DNA from: Tenacibaculum discolor
GTDB lineage: Bacteria > Bacteroidota > Bacteroidia > Flavobacteriales > Flavobacteriaceae
Assembly: GCF_003664185.1 (NCBI RefSeq)
Contig: NZ_RCCS01000008.1
Location: 296,734-360,733 of the forward strand
Direction: 5' to 3'
Length of the DNA stretch: 64,000 bases
This document shows, piece after piece, positions 53,400-62,645 of this stretch. Below the pieces are notes generated by a model, which searched no databases, had not been told where the DNA came from, and saw only the letters and a list, made by a program, of their open reading frames with translations. The first letter of the stretch is position 1; each line of letters begins with the position of its first letter. The translations under genes and the position numbers were made by a program.

Positions 53400-54797
53400 A
53401 TGATACAATTTATATTAAATAATCAGGTAATAAAAACTACAGCAAACGCTGGTATTACCTTACTCGACTTTATTCGAGAACATCAACAATTAAAAGGCAC
53501 AAAAATAGGATGTCGTGAAGGCGATTGTGGAGCTTGTACTGTTTTAATTGGTGATTTAAAAGATAATAAACTTAGTTACCAAAGTATAACTTCTTGTATT
53601 TCTCCCTTAGGAAATGCTAACGGAAAGCATATTGTTACGGTAGAAGGAATTAATTTACCCAAAGAACTAAACACTGTTCAAAAAGCGATGACCGACAATT
53701 ATGCTACTCAGTGTGGGTTTTGTACCCCTGGTTTTGTAGTTTCTATGACTGGTTATGCTCTTGACGACAAGCAAACAACCTCATGTAACGATGCTATTAG
53801 TGGAAATATTTGTCGTTGTACAGGTTATAAATCGATTGAAAAAGCAGGTTTTGAAATAGAACAAAAACTGCAACAAAAAGATAACAACCAGCAAATCGAC
53901 TGGTTAATCAAGGAAGGTTTTATTCCTAATTATTTTGTAACTATTCCAGAAAAATTAGCTCAATTACAACCAAAAACCTTTGAAAAAACAGGTATAAAAG
54001 TAGCTAATGGAACCGATATATATGTACAGCATGCAGATAAAATGGCTGAAGAAGATGTACATTTATTAACCGATAAAAACGCTTTAAAAGAAATATCTTT
54101 TACTGAAGGGTTTTGTACACTGGGTGCTAATACAACCGTTACCGAAATTGCAGAAAGTAAACAACTGCAAACCCTTTTCCCTAAACTCAAGCAATTTTTA
54201 AAACTTGTTTCTTCTGAGCAAATCAGAAATATGGGAACTATTGGAGGTAACTTTGTAAACGCCTCACCTATTGGCGATATGTCTATTTTCTTTTTAGCAT
54301 TAAACTCAACGTTAACCATTCAAAAAGAAGATGGAAACACGCGACAAATTCCGTTTCAAAAGTTTCATCAAGACTACAAAACATACGATTTACAAGAAGG
54401 CGAAATCTTACAGTCCATAACATTTAAAGTTCCTCAGGCAGAAGACAATTTTAATTTCGAAAAAGTAAGTAAACGAACACATTTAGACATTGCTAGTGTA
54501 AATTCCGCAGGAAGAATTACACTAAAAAATAATATAATTATAGATGCACATTTTTCTTTAGGAGGTGTAGCTGCAATTCCGAAGTATTTATACAAAACCA
54601 ATGCCTTTTTAGTAGGAAAAGCAATCAATTCTGAAACGATAAAAGAAGCAGAAGCTATTTTACAATCAGAAATTTCTCCTATCAGCGACGTTCGTGGAGC
54701 TGCTGACTATAAGCGATTGTTGGCAAGACAGTTATTTTTTGCTCACTTTTTAGAGCTATTCCCTAACCAAGTTGAACTTAAAAAATTAATTGCCTAA
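53400..54797 (+). CDS. xdhA: Xanthine dehydrogenase small subunit (2Fe-2S and FAD)
   Basis: 465 aa. Residues 1-160 hold two [2Fe-2S] sites: CREGDCGACTVL with a further Cys in SITSCI, and QCGFCTPGFV with ICRCTGY. Residues ~180-465 are the FAD domain (IKVANGTDIYVQ, SEQIRNMGTIGGNFVNASPIGDM, DIASVNSAG). It passes electrons from the Mo site to NAD+ in hypoxanthine/xanthine oxidation. Its stop overlaps the xdhB start by 1 nt. A weak -7-like TATCTTGC lies at 53383-53390. Confidence 0.95.
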   Translation: MIQFILNNQVIKTTANAGITLLDFIREHQQLKGTKIGCREGDCGACTVLIGDLKDNKLSYQSITSCISPLGNANGKHIVTVEGINLPKELNTVQKAMTDNYATQCGFCTPGFVVSMTGYALDDKQTTSCNDAISGNICRCTGYKSIEKAGFEIEQKLQQKDNNQQIDWLIKEGFIPNYFVTIPEKLAQLQPKTFEKTGIKVANGTDIYVQHADKMAEEDVHLLTDKNALKEISFTEGFCTLGANTTVTEIAESKQLQTLFPKLKQFLKLVSSEQIRNMGTIGGNFVNASPIGDMSIFFLALNSTLTIQKEDGNTRQIPFQKFHQDYKTYDLQEGEILQSITFKVPQAEDNFNFEKVSKRTHLDIASVNSAGRITLKNNIIIDAHFSLGGVAAIPKYLYKTNAFLVGKAINSETIKEAEAILQSEISPISDVRGAADYKRLLARQLFFAHFLELFPNQVELKKLIA

Positions 54798-57058
54798 TGA
54801 AAACGATGAAGAACATAGACAGTTTTACACATGTTAGAGGAGAATCGTTATTTGTTGACGATTTAATGCTACGTCAAGACACCTTATTCGGATTGGTTTT
54901 TGATTCGCCAAAAGCACACGGAAAAATCAAATCGGTAGACTATTCTAAAGCCGAAGCATTAGACGGAGTTGTAAAAATATTTACCTATAAAGATGTTTTA
55001 GGAGAAAATCAAATTGGTGGTATTATTCCTGATGAACCTTTATGGGCAGAAGATGAAGTACATTTTTGGGGACAACCTATTGCTTTTATCGTAGCTAAAA
55101 GTGAAGCGATTGCTAAAAAAGCTCGAGCTTTAATTACCATAGATATTGAAGAGCTTCCTGTTATTACAACTGCTAAAGAAGCCAAAGAAAAAGGAAGTTT
55201 TATTAATGCTCCTCGCTCATTTAACTTAGGAAATACTCAAAACGCATTTAGCGAATGTGAATATGTGTTTGAGGGCGAAACTTTTTCTAACGGACAAGAA
55301 CATTTATACCTCGAAACACAAGGTTGTTATGCAGTTCCGCAAGAAAACGGAAATATAAAAATTACTTCCTCTACGCAAGGACCTACTGCTGTACAAAAAA
55401 CAGCTGCGAAAGTGTTGGGTATCCCAATGCATAAAATTGAGGTAGATGTAATTCGTTTAGGCGGTGGTTTTGGAGGAAAAGAAGACCAAGCTACTCCATG
55501 GGCGGTAATGGCTGCTGTTGCAGTACAACATTTGAATCGTCCGGTAAAATATATGCTGAATAGACATGATGATTTACGTATGACAGGAAAACGCCATCCG
55601 TATTCATCATTCTATAAAATAGGGTTAACAAAAGACCTAAAAATAAAAGCTTTTGAAGCAGAGTTCTTGCAAAACTCTGGTGCTGCAGCTGGTTTATCTC
55701 CTGCAATTGCAGAGAGAACTTTGTTTCATGCTACCAATAGTTACTTTGTTCCCAATGTACATACCACAGTGTATAGCTGTAAAACCAACTTACCACCTAA
55801 CACGGCTTTTCGTGGATTTGGTGGTCCGCAAGGTATGTTTGTCATTGAAAGTGCTATTGCCGATGCCGCTGATAAAATAGGCATTAACAAAAGAGAAATT
55901 CAAGAAGCAAACCTATTAGCTGAAAATGATGAGTTTTCTTACGGGCAAATTGCTACTGAAGTACAAGCACAAAACTCATGGTTTAGTGCAAAAGAACAAT
56001 ATCAACTTGAAAAATTAGAGCAAGAAGTTGCCGATTTTAACAGTAAGAATGACCATTACAAAAAAGGTATTTCATTAATGCCTATCGCTTTTGGTATTTC
56101 GTTTACCAATACCCCAATGAATCATGCACGTGCATTGATACATATTTATCAAGATGGAAGTGTTGGCGTCTCTACAGCTGCCGTGGAAATGGGACAAAGT
56201 GTAAACACTAAAATGTTGCAAGTAGCACAAAGTGTTTTAGGTATTTCGGCAGATAGGGTTAAACTGGAAACAACTAACACTACGCGTGTTGCCAACACCT
56301 CACCTTCTGCTGCAAGTTCTACTGCCGACCTCAACGGAAAAGCAGTTGAAATGGCTTGTAATTCGTTAGTTGAACGACTAACAAAAGTTGCCGCTGACAT
56401 GCTTTATTCCGAAGAAAAAAACATCTCCTTCAAAGAGAATTTTGTTTTTACAAATGATCATAAATCAGAGTTAACATGGGAAGCTTTAATTGCTGAAGCG
56501 ATGCTGCGTCGTGTAGCATTGTCTGAAAATGCCCATTATGCTACTCCTGTAATTCATTTTGACAAGACCAAAGAAAAAGGACATCCGTTTGCCTACCATG
56601 TGTATGGTACTGCCATCACAACGGTTACTGTAGATTGTGTCCGTGGTAATTATGAAATTGACAGTGTAAAAATTGTACACGACTTTGGTAAAAGTATGAA
56701 TATGGGAATTGATTTAGGGCAAGTTGAAGGTGCTTTAGCACAAGGAATCGGCTGGATGACCTTAGAGGAAATTGCCTATAATAATGATGGGCGCTTGCTT
56801 TCGAATGCGTTATCTACTTACAAGGTACCTGATATTTTTTCAGCTCCAAAAACAGTAGAAACCATTCCGTTAAAAACAGCAGGAAATCAAATGGCTATTA
56901 AAAAATCGAAAGCTGTTGGCGAACCTCCTTTAATGTATGGTATCGGAACATATTTTGCCATTCAACAAGCCGTTAAAGCCTTTAACCCTAATTATAAATT
57001 AAAATTCCACGCTCCTTTTACACCCGAAAAAGTATTAATGGGATTGTATGAAAAATAA
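54797..57058 (+). CDS. xdhB: Xanthine dehydrogenase molybdopterin-binding subunit
   Basis: 753 aa. The Mo-cofactor subunit that hydroxylates purines: HVRGESLFVDD at the start, WGQPIAFIVAKS, GQEHLYLETQG, RLGGGFGGKEDQA (cofactor loop), PPNTAFRGFGGPQG and the catalytic Glu709 in AVGEPPLMYGIG. Codon and base composition match the neighbours. With xdhA and xdhC it makes a complete XDH set for purine salvage or use as nitrogen source. Confidence 0.95.
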   Translation: MKTMKNIDSFTHVRGESLFVDDLMLRQDTLFGLVFDSPKAHGKIKSVDYSKAEALDGVVKIFTYKDVLGENQIGGIIPDEPLWAEDEVHFWGQPIAFIVAKSEAIAKKARALITIDIEELPVITTAKEAKEKGSFINAPRSFNLGNTQNAFSECEYVFEGETFSNGQEHLYLETQGCYAVPQENGNIKITSSTQGPTAVQKTAAKVLGIPMHKIEVDVIRLGGGFGGKEDQATPWAVMAAVAVQHLNRPVKYMLNRHDDLRMTGKRHPYSSFYKIGLTKDLKIKAFEAEFLQNSGAAAGLSPAIAERTLFHATNSYFVPNVHTTVYSCKTNLPPNTAFRGFGGPQGMFVIESAIADAADKIGINKREIQEANLLAENDEFSYGQIATEVQAQNSWFSAKEQYQLEKLEQEVADFNSKNDHYKKGISLMPIAFGISFTNTPMNHARALIHIYQDGSVGVSTAAVEMGQSVNTKMLQVAQSVLGISADRVKLETTNTTRVANTSPSAASSTADLNGKAVEMACNSLVERLTKVAADMLYSEEKNISFKENFVFTNDHKSELTWEALIAEAMLRRVALSENAHYATPVIHFDKTKEKGHPFAYHVYGTAITTVTVDCVRGNYEIDSVKIVHDFGKSMNMGIDLGQVEGALAQGIGWMTLEEIAYNNDGRLLSNALSTYKVPDIFSAPKTVETIPLKTAGNQMAIKKSKAVGEPPLMYGIGTYFAIQQAVKAFNPNYKLKFHAPFTPEKVLMGLYEK

Positions 57059-57059
57059 A

Positions 57060-57635
57060 ATGACATACACAATAAATGAATGTGTTTTTGATACGTTTCC
57101 TGAATTAGAAAGTGACAGACTTTTATTTAGTGAATATACAAAGACAGATGCTTCAGAATTATTTAATATTAGGACTCATCCAAAAGTTTGTGAGTATTTA
57201 GATTCTGACACGCCTCAATCTCCACAAGACATTGAAAAAAGAATAGAACTCATTCAACAAGCTTTTAAAGATAAAAACGGAATTACTTGGGCTATCATCA
57301 ACAAGGAAAATAACAAACTTATTGGTGATTTTGGAATCTGGAAATTAGACAAACAAAATTTTAGAGGTGAAATAGGCTATGTGTTGAGCCCTGATTATTG
57401 GGGAAAAGGATATATGAAAGAAGCTATGAAAACCTTAATTCACTTTGCTTTTCATACCTTCAATCTTAATAGCTTAGAAGCTAATATAAATCCTAAAAAC
57501 CAAAACTCAAGAAGTATTCTTTTAAAACTAGGGTTTAAAAAAGAAGCCTATTTTAGAGAGAACTATTTTTACAATGGGGTGTTTTTAGATAGCGAGATTT
57601 ATTCGCTATTAAAATCAGATTTTAATTCAAAATAA
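57060..57635 (+). CDS. GNAT-family N-acetyltransferase (RimJ-like)
   Basis: 191 aa from ATG 57060 (an in-frame ATG at 57048 overlaps xdhB by 11 nt). GNAT motifs: LESDRLLFSEYTKTDASELF, IGDFGIWKLD, FRGEIGYVLSPDYWGKGYMKEAMKTLIHFAF (residues ~100-135, acetyl-CoA loop), and NQNSRSILLKLGFKKEAYFREN. Closest to the RimJ/RimL group, which acetylates ribosomal protein N-termini or small amines. Wedged inside the xdh cluster. Confidence 0.9.
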   Translation: MTYTINECVFDTFPELESDRLLFSEYTKTDASELFNIRTHPKVCEYLDSDTPQSPQDIEKRIELIQQAFKDKNGITWAIINKENNKLIGDFGIWKLDKQNFRGEIGYVLSPDYWGKGYMKEAMKTLIHFAFHTFNLNSLEANINPKNQNSRSILLKLGFKKEAYFRENYFYNGVFLDSEIYSLLKSDFNSK

Positions 57636-58135
57636 ATAAGAAGAGTATCAAACTACAATACACCAAACAAAATATATTTAGGGGTGCCTTAATTTATAGC
57701 ATTGGAGATACCATTGCATCCCTTTTACTAAACGAGTTTTCCTTATACAGACTCCTCGGAATGGTATTTATTGGAGCTACCGTTTATGCTCTTGAAATCC
57801 CTAATTATTTTAATTGGATAGAGAGAAAAACAGCTAACAATAGCGGACTAAGAAGAACACTCGCAAAAACAATATTAGCCATTGCTTACTTTAATCCGCT
57901 TTGGATTTTTAGACATTTACTGTTTATCAAGTTATTTTCTGGAAATTTTGACCAAATAACTAGTAACTTATTCATTGTTGCTTGTTGGTCGTTTTTGGTA
58001 AACATCCCTATTTCGTTTATCGCTAATTTTATCATTCAAAATAAAGTAAAACTCGATTGGCGTTTTTTAGCAAGTGCTATATTCTCAGCTCTTATGGCTA
58101 TTTATTATGCACTAAGCGAAACCATTTTTAATTAG
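57632..58135 (+). CDS. Membrane protein with non-canonical start, hypothetical
   Basis: The clear ATG is at 57761, but the same frame is open and reads like protein far upstream, back to the stop region of the GNAT gene: NKKSIKLQYTKQNIFRG, then ALIYSIGDTIASLLLNEF, which continues smoothly into LYRLLGMVFIGATVYALEI. No ATG, GTG or TTG lies in that stretch; ATA at 57632 is the best start (about 167 aa), overlapping the previous stop. Four hydrophobic helices are visible (near 20-33, 42-62, 83-103 and 115-160). Family not recognised. It may start at 57761 only, giving 124 aa. Confidence 0.6.
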   Translation: MNKKSIKLQYTKQNIFRGALIYSIGDTIASLLLNEFSLYRLLGMVFIGATVYALEIPNYFNWIERKTANNSGLRRTLAKTILAIAYFNPLWIFRHLLFIKLFSGNFDQITSNLFIVACWSFLVNIPISFIANFIIQNKVKLDWRFLASAIFSALMAIYYALSETIFN

Positions 58136-58141
58136 ACGTTT

Positions 58142-59086
58142 ATGGAATTTTGGCAACAGTTATATACAAAACTTCAAAATAAGCAAAAGGTATACCTACT
58201 AACGGTAATTGAAAACCTTGGTAGTTCTCCTGGTCGAAAAGGTTTTAAAATGTTAATTACTGAAGATGGTTTTATTTACGGTTCTATAGGTGGTGGTGTT
58301 ATGGAATTTGCGCTTGTTGAAGAAGCCAAACAACTATTACAACAAGAGAATCCACCAACGTTTAGCAAAAAACAAATTCATAAAGGAAATATCAAACATG
58401 GTTCGGGTATGATTTGTTCTGGTCAACAAACGGTTGCCTTTCATTGCTTAGACACTAAGTATCGCTCAATAATATCAACCATTATTTCTTCTTTACAGCA
58501 GGGTAAAAAAGGAACTTTACATTTATCTTCTACCCTATTTGATTTTACTCCTGATATTCTAGAAAGTCAGTTTGAGTATGACATCAACTCGAAAGAAGAT
58601 TGGTATTTCAAAGAACATATCGGTTTTAAAGAAACCTTGTACATTGTTGGTGGTGGACATGTAGGTGTTGCTGTTTCTGAACTTTTTGTAAAGCTAGGTT
58701 TCTATGTTATTGTTTTTGATAATAGAGAAAACCTCAACACATTAGAAAACAACCAAACTGCTCATAAAAAACAGGTTATTGATTATAATGATATTGAAAA
58801 CTACATAGAAGAATCTTCTTCAAGCTATGTAGCTATTATGACCAATAAATATACTGATGACAAGTTGGTATTGAGTAAGCTCCTTAAAAATAACTATCAA
58901 TTTTTAGGTGTTTTGGGTAGCAAAGCAAAGTTGCAAACGATGTGGGAAGTTCTGCAAAACGAAGGATTTACTCAAGAAGAATTGAGTAAAGTACATGCAC
59001 CTATTGGACTTTCTATAAAAAGTGAAACCCCTGAGGAAATAGCGGTAAGTATTGCGGCACAAATCATACAAATAAAAAACACTTAA
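58142..59086 (+). CDS. xdhC: XdhC-family molybdenum cofactor insertion protein
   Basis: 314 aa. XdhC binds Mo cofactor, helps its sulphuration and hands it to XdhB. N-terminal XdhC/CoxI domain: LTVIENLGSSPGRKGFKMLI, YGSIGGGVMEF, HGSGMICSGQQTV. C-terminal Rossmann domain with YIVGGGHVGVAVSELF, and HAPIGLSIKSETPEEIAVSI. Its place 1.1 kb downstream of xdhB confirms the XDH assignment. Confidence 0.94.
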   Translation: MEFWQQLYTKLQNKQKVYLLTVIENLGSSPGRKGFKMLITEDGFIYGSIGGGVMEFALVEEAKQLLQQENPPTFSKKQIHKGNIKHGSGMICSGQQTVAFHCLDTKYRSIISTIISSLQQGKKGTLHLSSTLFDFTPDILESQFEYDINSKEDWYFKEHIGFKETLYIVGGGHVGVAVSELFVKLGFYVIVFDNRENLNTLENNQTAHKKQVIDYNDIENYIEESSSSYVAIMTNKYTDDKLVLSKLLKNNYQFLGVLGSKAKLQTMWEVLQNEGFTQEELSKVHAPIGLSIKSETPEEIAVSIAAQIIQIKNT

Positions 59087-59101
59087 ACCGTATAAAGAGT
59101 A

Positions 59102-59704
59102 ATGGATCAACCAAATGAATATAAAGACTTTTTAGCAAATGTTTTTAATCGTTATGCTACGGTGAGTGACGAGGCGATTTCTTCTTTGTTTTCAGCTGCA
59201 AAAGTGCACGATTTAAAAAAGGGAGCTACTTTATTACCCTTCGGAAAGGTGTCAAAACACATACACGTGCTATACAAAGGCGCAGTAGTTTCTTGCTTTT
59301 TACATAAAAACGGTACGGTATATCATAAAAACATCTTTTTATCAGGTAGTTTTATAGGTTCTGTAGTATCATCACTTACCAACACACCTTCTCAATTTTC
59401 TCTAGAAATTATAGAGGATTCTACAGTTATTAGCTTTCCGTATGATGTATACAGGCAACTTATTAGAGAAAACCAAGACTTGCAAAACTTCTATATTGCT
59501 TATCTTGAAAAAAACTGGGTAATTGACAAAGAGAAACGAGAAATTGACATTGTTTTAAAAGAAGCTAAAGAACGGTATCTCGATTTTGTAAACGCTAACC
59601 CTAATATAGAAAATAGAATACCATTACACTATATTGCCTCTCATTTAGGTATTACTCCCACTCAATTAAGCCGAATTCGTAAAAGCATTAAAAAAAGTAT
59701 GTAG
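59102..59704 (+). CDS. Crp/Fnr-family transcriptional regulator 1
   Basis: 200 aa. Cyclic-nucleotide-binding-like beta roll (~10-130, LYKGAVVSCFLHKNG, SLEIIEDSTVISF) and a C-terminal helix-turn-helix IASHLGITPTQLSRIRK. It lacks the RGE...R phosphate-binding signature and Fnr cysteines, so the effector is unknown. It lies 15 nt after xdhC and may control the cluster. Related to the second regulator at 61010. Confidence 0.92.
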   Translation: MDQPNEYKDFLANVFNRYATVSDEAISSLFSAAKVHDLKKGATLLPFGKVSKHIHVLYKGAVVSCFLHKNGTVYHKNIFLSGSFIGSVVSSLTNTPSQFSLEIIEDSTVISFPYDVYRQLIRENQDLQNFYIAYLEKNWVIDKEKREIDIVLKEAKERYLDFVNANPNIENRIPLHYIASHLGITPTQLSRIRKSIKKSM

Positions 59705-59743
59705 CAATCAACATATGTAAAGAAAAAGGTTTTATTTCCTTTC

Positions 59744-59751
59744 CATCTTTG
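59744..59751 (+). promoter_or_regulatory. -7-like element (CATCTTTG) 4 nt before the DMT transporter ATG
   Basis: One mismatch to TAnnTTTG; CAGT separates it from the ATG. Same 4-nt spacing as at trmD and murQ. Confidence 0.55.
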
Positions 59752-59755
59752 CAGT

Positions 59756-60205
59756 ATGAAAATATTCTTTATATACTTTTTGGCCTTTATTGGTGGAGTA
59801 TCACTAGCTATTCAAGCAGGATTTAACACGCAACTAGGTACTATTGTAAAACAACCTGTTATTGCTGTTATAGCAACTTCTATAGCCAGCGCTATTTTTG
59901 GATGCTTATTTATATTTCTATTCAAAGAAGAAAGTATTCAACTAACTATAGCGCAACAAGTACCTTGGTATTTATGGTTTATTGGCGGACTTTTTAGCAT
60001 GATTGGTATTTCTCTTTATTTTTACACCATACCAAAGCTAGGTATTTCAAAAATGATTGCTTTTGGTCTATGTGGTCAATTGGTTTTTTCGTTATTCGCA
60101 GGAAAATTTGGTTGGTTAAACTTGCCTGTTGAACCCATAACTACCAAAAAGTGTATTGGAATTGTTTTCATGGCAATTAGTATTATTTTAATCAACTCAA
60201 AATGA
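59756..60205 (+). CDS. DMT-superfamily small transporter (YdcZ/DUF606 type)
   Basis: 149 aa with five hydrophobic helices and no soluble domain. The opening FLAFIGGVSLAIQAGFNTQLG and the later YFYTIPKLGISKMIAFGLCGQLVFSLFAG are typical of DUF606 members of the drug/metabolite transporter superfamily. They work as dimers; substrate unknown. It overlaps the next acetyltransferase gene by 4 nt. Confidence 0.88.
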   Translation: MKIFFIYFLAFIGGVSLAIQAGFNTQLGTIVKQPVIAVIATSIASAIFGCLFIFLFKEESIQLTIAQQVPWYLWFIGGLFSMIGISLYFYTIPKLGISKMIAFGLCGQLVFSLFAGKFGWLNLPVEPITTKKCIGIVFMAISIILINSK

Positions 60206-60933
60206 AAAAAGTAGTATCAAACATAAACAACTTAACCTCTTTATGGAAGTCTGCTGCGGCTCCATACCAAGGTTACCATAAAGAAACATTTTTTGAAAGC
60301 GCTCATATACAAAACGCTCAATGGCCTAATAGAATTTGGACCAACCTCTCTCCTTCTGAGAATCAGCTAAAGGAGATACAAAAGCAAATGATTAGTAAAG
60401 ACAACCGTTATACATTTTCTTACTTTACACTTCCCAATCAAGAAAACAATATGGAGCTTGACGATAAACTCCAGTTAAAGTCAACTCAATACGGAATGAG
60501 TTTAGAACTAAAAGAAAAGTTTGAAACTCAAAGACACATCAATTTTAAAAGAGTAGAAAACACAGAAGAAGCTGATGTTTGGAGCAATGCCTTTTTTAAA
60601 GCTTTTGGTTACGAAATAAACACAGCAATCATTTTAAAAACCAAAGAAACCATACCCTACTATCTTGTTTCTTTTGAACAAGAACTTGTTGGAACCGTAA
60701 TTTTATACACTACTAATACTGTTGCCGGCTTACATAGTTTGGGTATTATACCTGAAAAAAGAAAACAAGGTTTTGCTACCGAAATTATGCGCCAGACATT
60801 GAATAAAGCTATTGACAACAACTTATCCTTAGCTACATTACAAGCCTCTGAAATGGCAAAAGAAATGTATTTAAAATTAGGGTTTTCTTTAGACTTTTTA
60901 ATGAAAAATTATGGTATTGTCAATCCTTCTTAA
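60202..60933 (+). CDS. GNAT-family N-acetyltransferase
   Basis: 243 aa. The N-terminal half is poorly conserved; the C-terminal half carries the acetyl-CoA core: YYLVSFEQELVGTVILY, LHSLGIIPEKRKQGFATEIMRQTL (with the R/Q-x-x-G-x-G/A loop as RKQGFA) and AKEMYLKLGFSLDF. Substrate unknown. Overlaps the DMT transporter gene by 4 nt, so translation is coupled; export plus acetylation of the same toxic compound is a possible theme. Confidence 0.88.
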   Translation: MKKVVSNINNLTSLWKSAAAPYQGYHKETFFESAHIQNAQWPNRIWTNLSPSENQLKEIQKQMISKDNRYTFSYFTLPNQENNMELDDKLQLKSTQYGMSLELKEKFETQRHINFKRVENTEEADVWSNAFFKAFGYEINTAIILKTKETIPYYLVSFEQELVGTVILYTTNTVAGLHSLGIIPEKRKQGFATEIMRQTLNKAIDNNLSLATLQASEMAKEMYLKLGFSLDFLMKNYGIVNPS

Positions 60934-60961
60934 AAGTACAGCATATTAACACACATAACTT

Positions 60962-60990
60962 TTGAACTTGGTAAAAAAATAGTAGGTTTG
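60962..60990 (+). promoter_or_regulatory. Promoter of the second Crp/Fnr gene
   Basis: TTG (60962-60964), 18-nt spacer, then TAGGTTTG (60983-60990): full Bacteroidota promoter. The start codon is 19 nt downstream. Confidence 0.78.
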
Positions 60991-61009
60991 AAGCTACTAA
61001 TGAGAAAGG

Positions 61010-61591
61010 ATGAATTATAAAGAAGTCTTTAAAACAATTGAGAAAACATACACTCCGCTATCTACTGAGTGTCAACAAGAATTAATTGCCAGTTCAAAAG
61101 TTTGTGTATATAAAAAAGGAGACATTGTTGTACGAGAAGGGCAATTCTCTAAAAAAGTCTTTTTCATTGTACAAGGATGTTCAAGAGCATATTACTTAAA
61201 AGATGGTAAAGACATTTCTGATTGGTTTACTTTCGAAAATCAGTTTATGGCTTCCATCGTTAGCTTTTTCAGCAATGAACCAAGTCCGCATTATGTTGAA
61301 TTTATTGAAGATTCAACCGTTTTGGAATTTTCAAAAGATACGGTTGATAAGCTTTCTCAAAAGCATCACGACTTTGAACGCTTAATTAGTAAGATAGTCA
61401 CTGAAACCATGTTAGGGCTTTGCGAACGATTATACACCATTCAATTCAACAAAGCAGAAGAAAGGTATAAACACCTGCTAAGTATTTATCCTTTTATAAC
61501 CAACAGAATTCCCCTTACACATATTGCCTCTTATTTAGGAATAACTCTTGAAACGTTGAGCAGGATAAGAAACCCCAAAAAACGAATTTGA
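61010..61591 (+). CDS. Crp/Fnr-family transcriptional regulator 2
   Basis: 193 aa. N-terminal beta roll (YKKGDIVVREGQFSKKVFFIVQGCSRAYY, residues ~32-63) and a C-terminal helix-turn-helix IASYLGITLETLSRIRN. Similar in plan to the regulator at 59102, so this cluster carries two paralogous regulators 1.3 kb apart. It heads a likely operon with a small membrane protein and a flavoprotein. Confidence 0.92.
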   Translation: MNYKEVFKTIEKTYTPLSTECQQELIASSKVCVYKKGDIVVREGQFSKKVFFIVQGCSRAYYLKDGKDISDWFTFENQFMASIVSFFSNEPSPHYVEFIEDSTVLEFSKDTVDKLSQKHHDFERLISKIVTETMLGLCERLYTIQFNKAEERYKHLLSIYPFITNRIPLTHIASYLGITLETLSRIRNPKKRI

Positions 61592-61649
61592 TTTATATCA
61601 AATGATAAGCCTTCCATTTACAGCAATTTTGCTAACAAATACAATAACA

Positions 61650-61991
61650 ATGGAAGATAACAACAAACAACAACTAAAGTCAATCTGGGGAAAATGGTGG
61701 GAACCTATTAGAAAGTGGTTTTATCCCGCTTGGTTAATCTACGAAACTTCAGTTCGGTTTTATGAGTATGCCTTGTCGGTTCATATTTACTTTAATAATC
61801 CGCAAAACAATATCGCTTCTTATATAGGAGAAGCTAGCTCCCAAATTTTAGGTATTTTTTGTAGCCTCAGCACTTTTGTAATTTGCACTGCCTTTTTAAC
61901 AATACCTACCTGTTTTATACTGTATAAGTTTTTCAAAACAGAAAACTTAACAGGTTCTCAATTTGAAGCAACATTAAAACCTATTTTTTAA
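61650..61991 (+). CDS. Small membrane protein, hypothetical
   Basis: 113 aa from ATG 61650 (MEDNNKQQLKSIWGKWW); an in-frame ATG at 61602 would add 16 residues that look out of character. One Trp-rich N-terminal segment (WGKWWEPIRKWFYPAW), then a hydrophobic helix around SSQILGIFCSLSTFVICTAF and a second, FLTIPTCFILYKFF. Family not recognised. Flanked by a Crp regulator and an NQO-like flavoprotein. Confidence 0.6.
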   Translation: MEDNNKQQLKSIWGKWWEPIRKWFYPAWLIYETSVRFYEYALSVHIYFNNPQNNIASYIGEASSQILGIFCSLSTFVICTAFLTIPTCFILYKFFKTENLTGSQFEATLKPIF

Positions 61992-61996
61992 GATAA

Positions 61997-62575
61997 ATGA
62001 AGAAAATACTCATTATAAACGGACACCCAGACAAGGAAAGTTTTAATTATGCCCTTTCTGAAGCTTATAAAACAGGTGCTAAGAAATCGACTGCTGAAAT
62101 ACAGGAAATCAACATCCGAGAATTAAACTTTAACCCTAACCTTCAATTTGGCTATCGAAAACGAACAGAACTTGAACCTGACTTATTAGAAGCACAAGAA
62201 AAACTAAAATGGGCAGATCATTTGGTGTTAGTGTATCCTGTTTGGTGGGGTTCTGTACCTGCAATTATGAAAGGTTTTTTAGATCGAGTTTTACTCCCTG
62301 GCTTTGCTTTTAATAAAAAAGAAAACTCTTTATGGTGGGATAAATGTTTTACAGGAAAAACAGCCAGAATAATTTGTACGTTAGATCAACCTGCTTGGTA
62401 CTATAAGTGGATATATAGAAGCCCGAGTCATAATGCGATTAAAAAACTAACATTAAACTATATAGGAATAAAAAAAGTGCGAATTACTACTATTGGTCCT
62501 ATAAAACTCTCAAAAGAAAAGTTTAGAAGTAAATGGTTGAAAAAAGTAGCAACTCTTGGAACATTGAACAAATAA
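61997..62575 (+). CDS. NAD(P)H-dependent oxidoreductase, flavodoxin-like (NQO family)
   Basis: 192 aa. Flavodoxin-like fold: LIINGHPDKESFNYALSEAY (FMN/FAD phosphate loop), LVYPVWWGSVPAIMKGFLDRVLLPGFAF (~75-102, the WWGxPA..K signature) and a C-terminal GIKKVRITTIG. Family members reduce quinones or nitro compounds. It lies 5 nt after the small membrane protein and is likely controlled with the regulator at 61010. Confidence 0.92.
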   Translation: MKKILIINGHPDKESFNYALSEAYKTGAKKSTAEIQEINIRELNFNPNLQFGYRKRTELEPDLLEAQEKLKWADHLVLVYPVWWGSVPAIMKGFLDRVLLPGFAFNKKENSLWWDKCFTGKTARIICTLDQPAWYYKWIYRSPSHNAIKKLTLNYIGIKKVRITTIGPIKLSKEKFRSKWLKKVATLGTLNK

Positions 62576-62645
62576 AAAATAACTGTTATTTTTTATAAAC
62601 TGTAACAATTTCGAATCTCATCTGTCATTGAAAAAAACAGAACTA

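Noticed and set aside
55491..56680. Additional ORFs inside xdhB on both strands
   Set aside because: xdhB is continuous and conserved across them; they have no independent start context.
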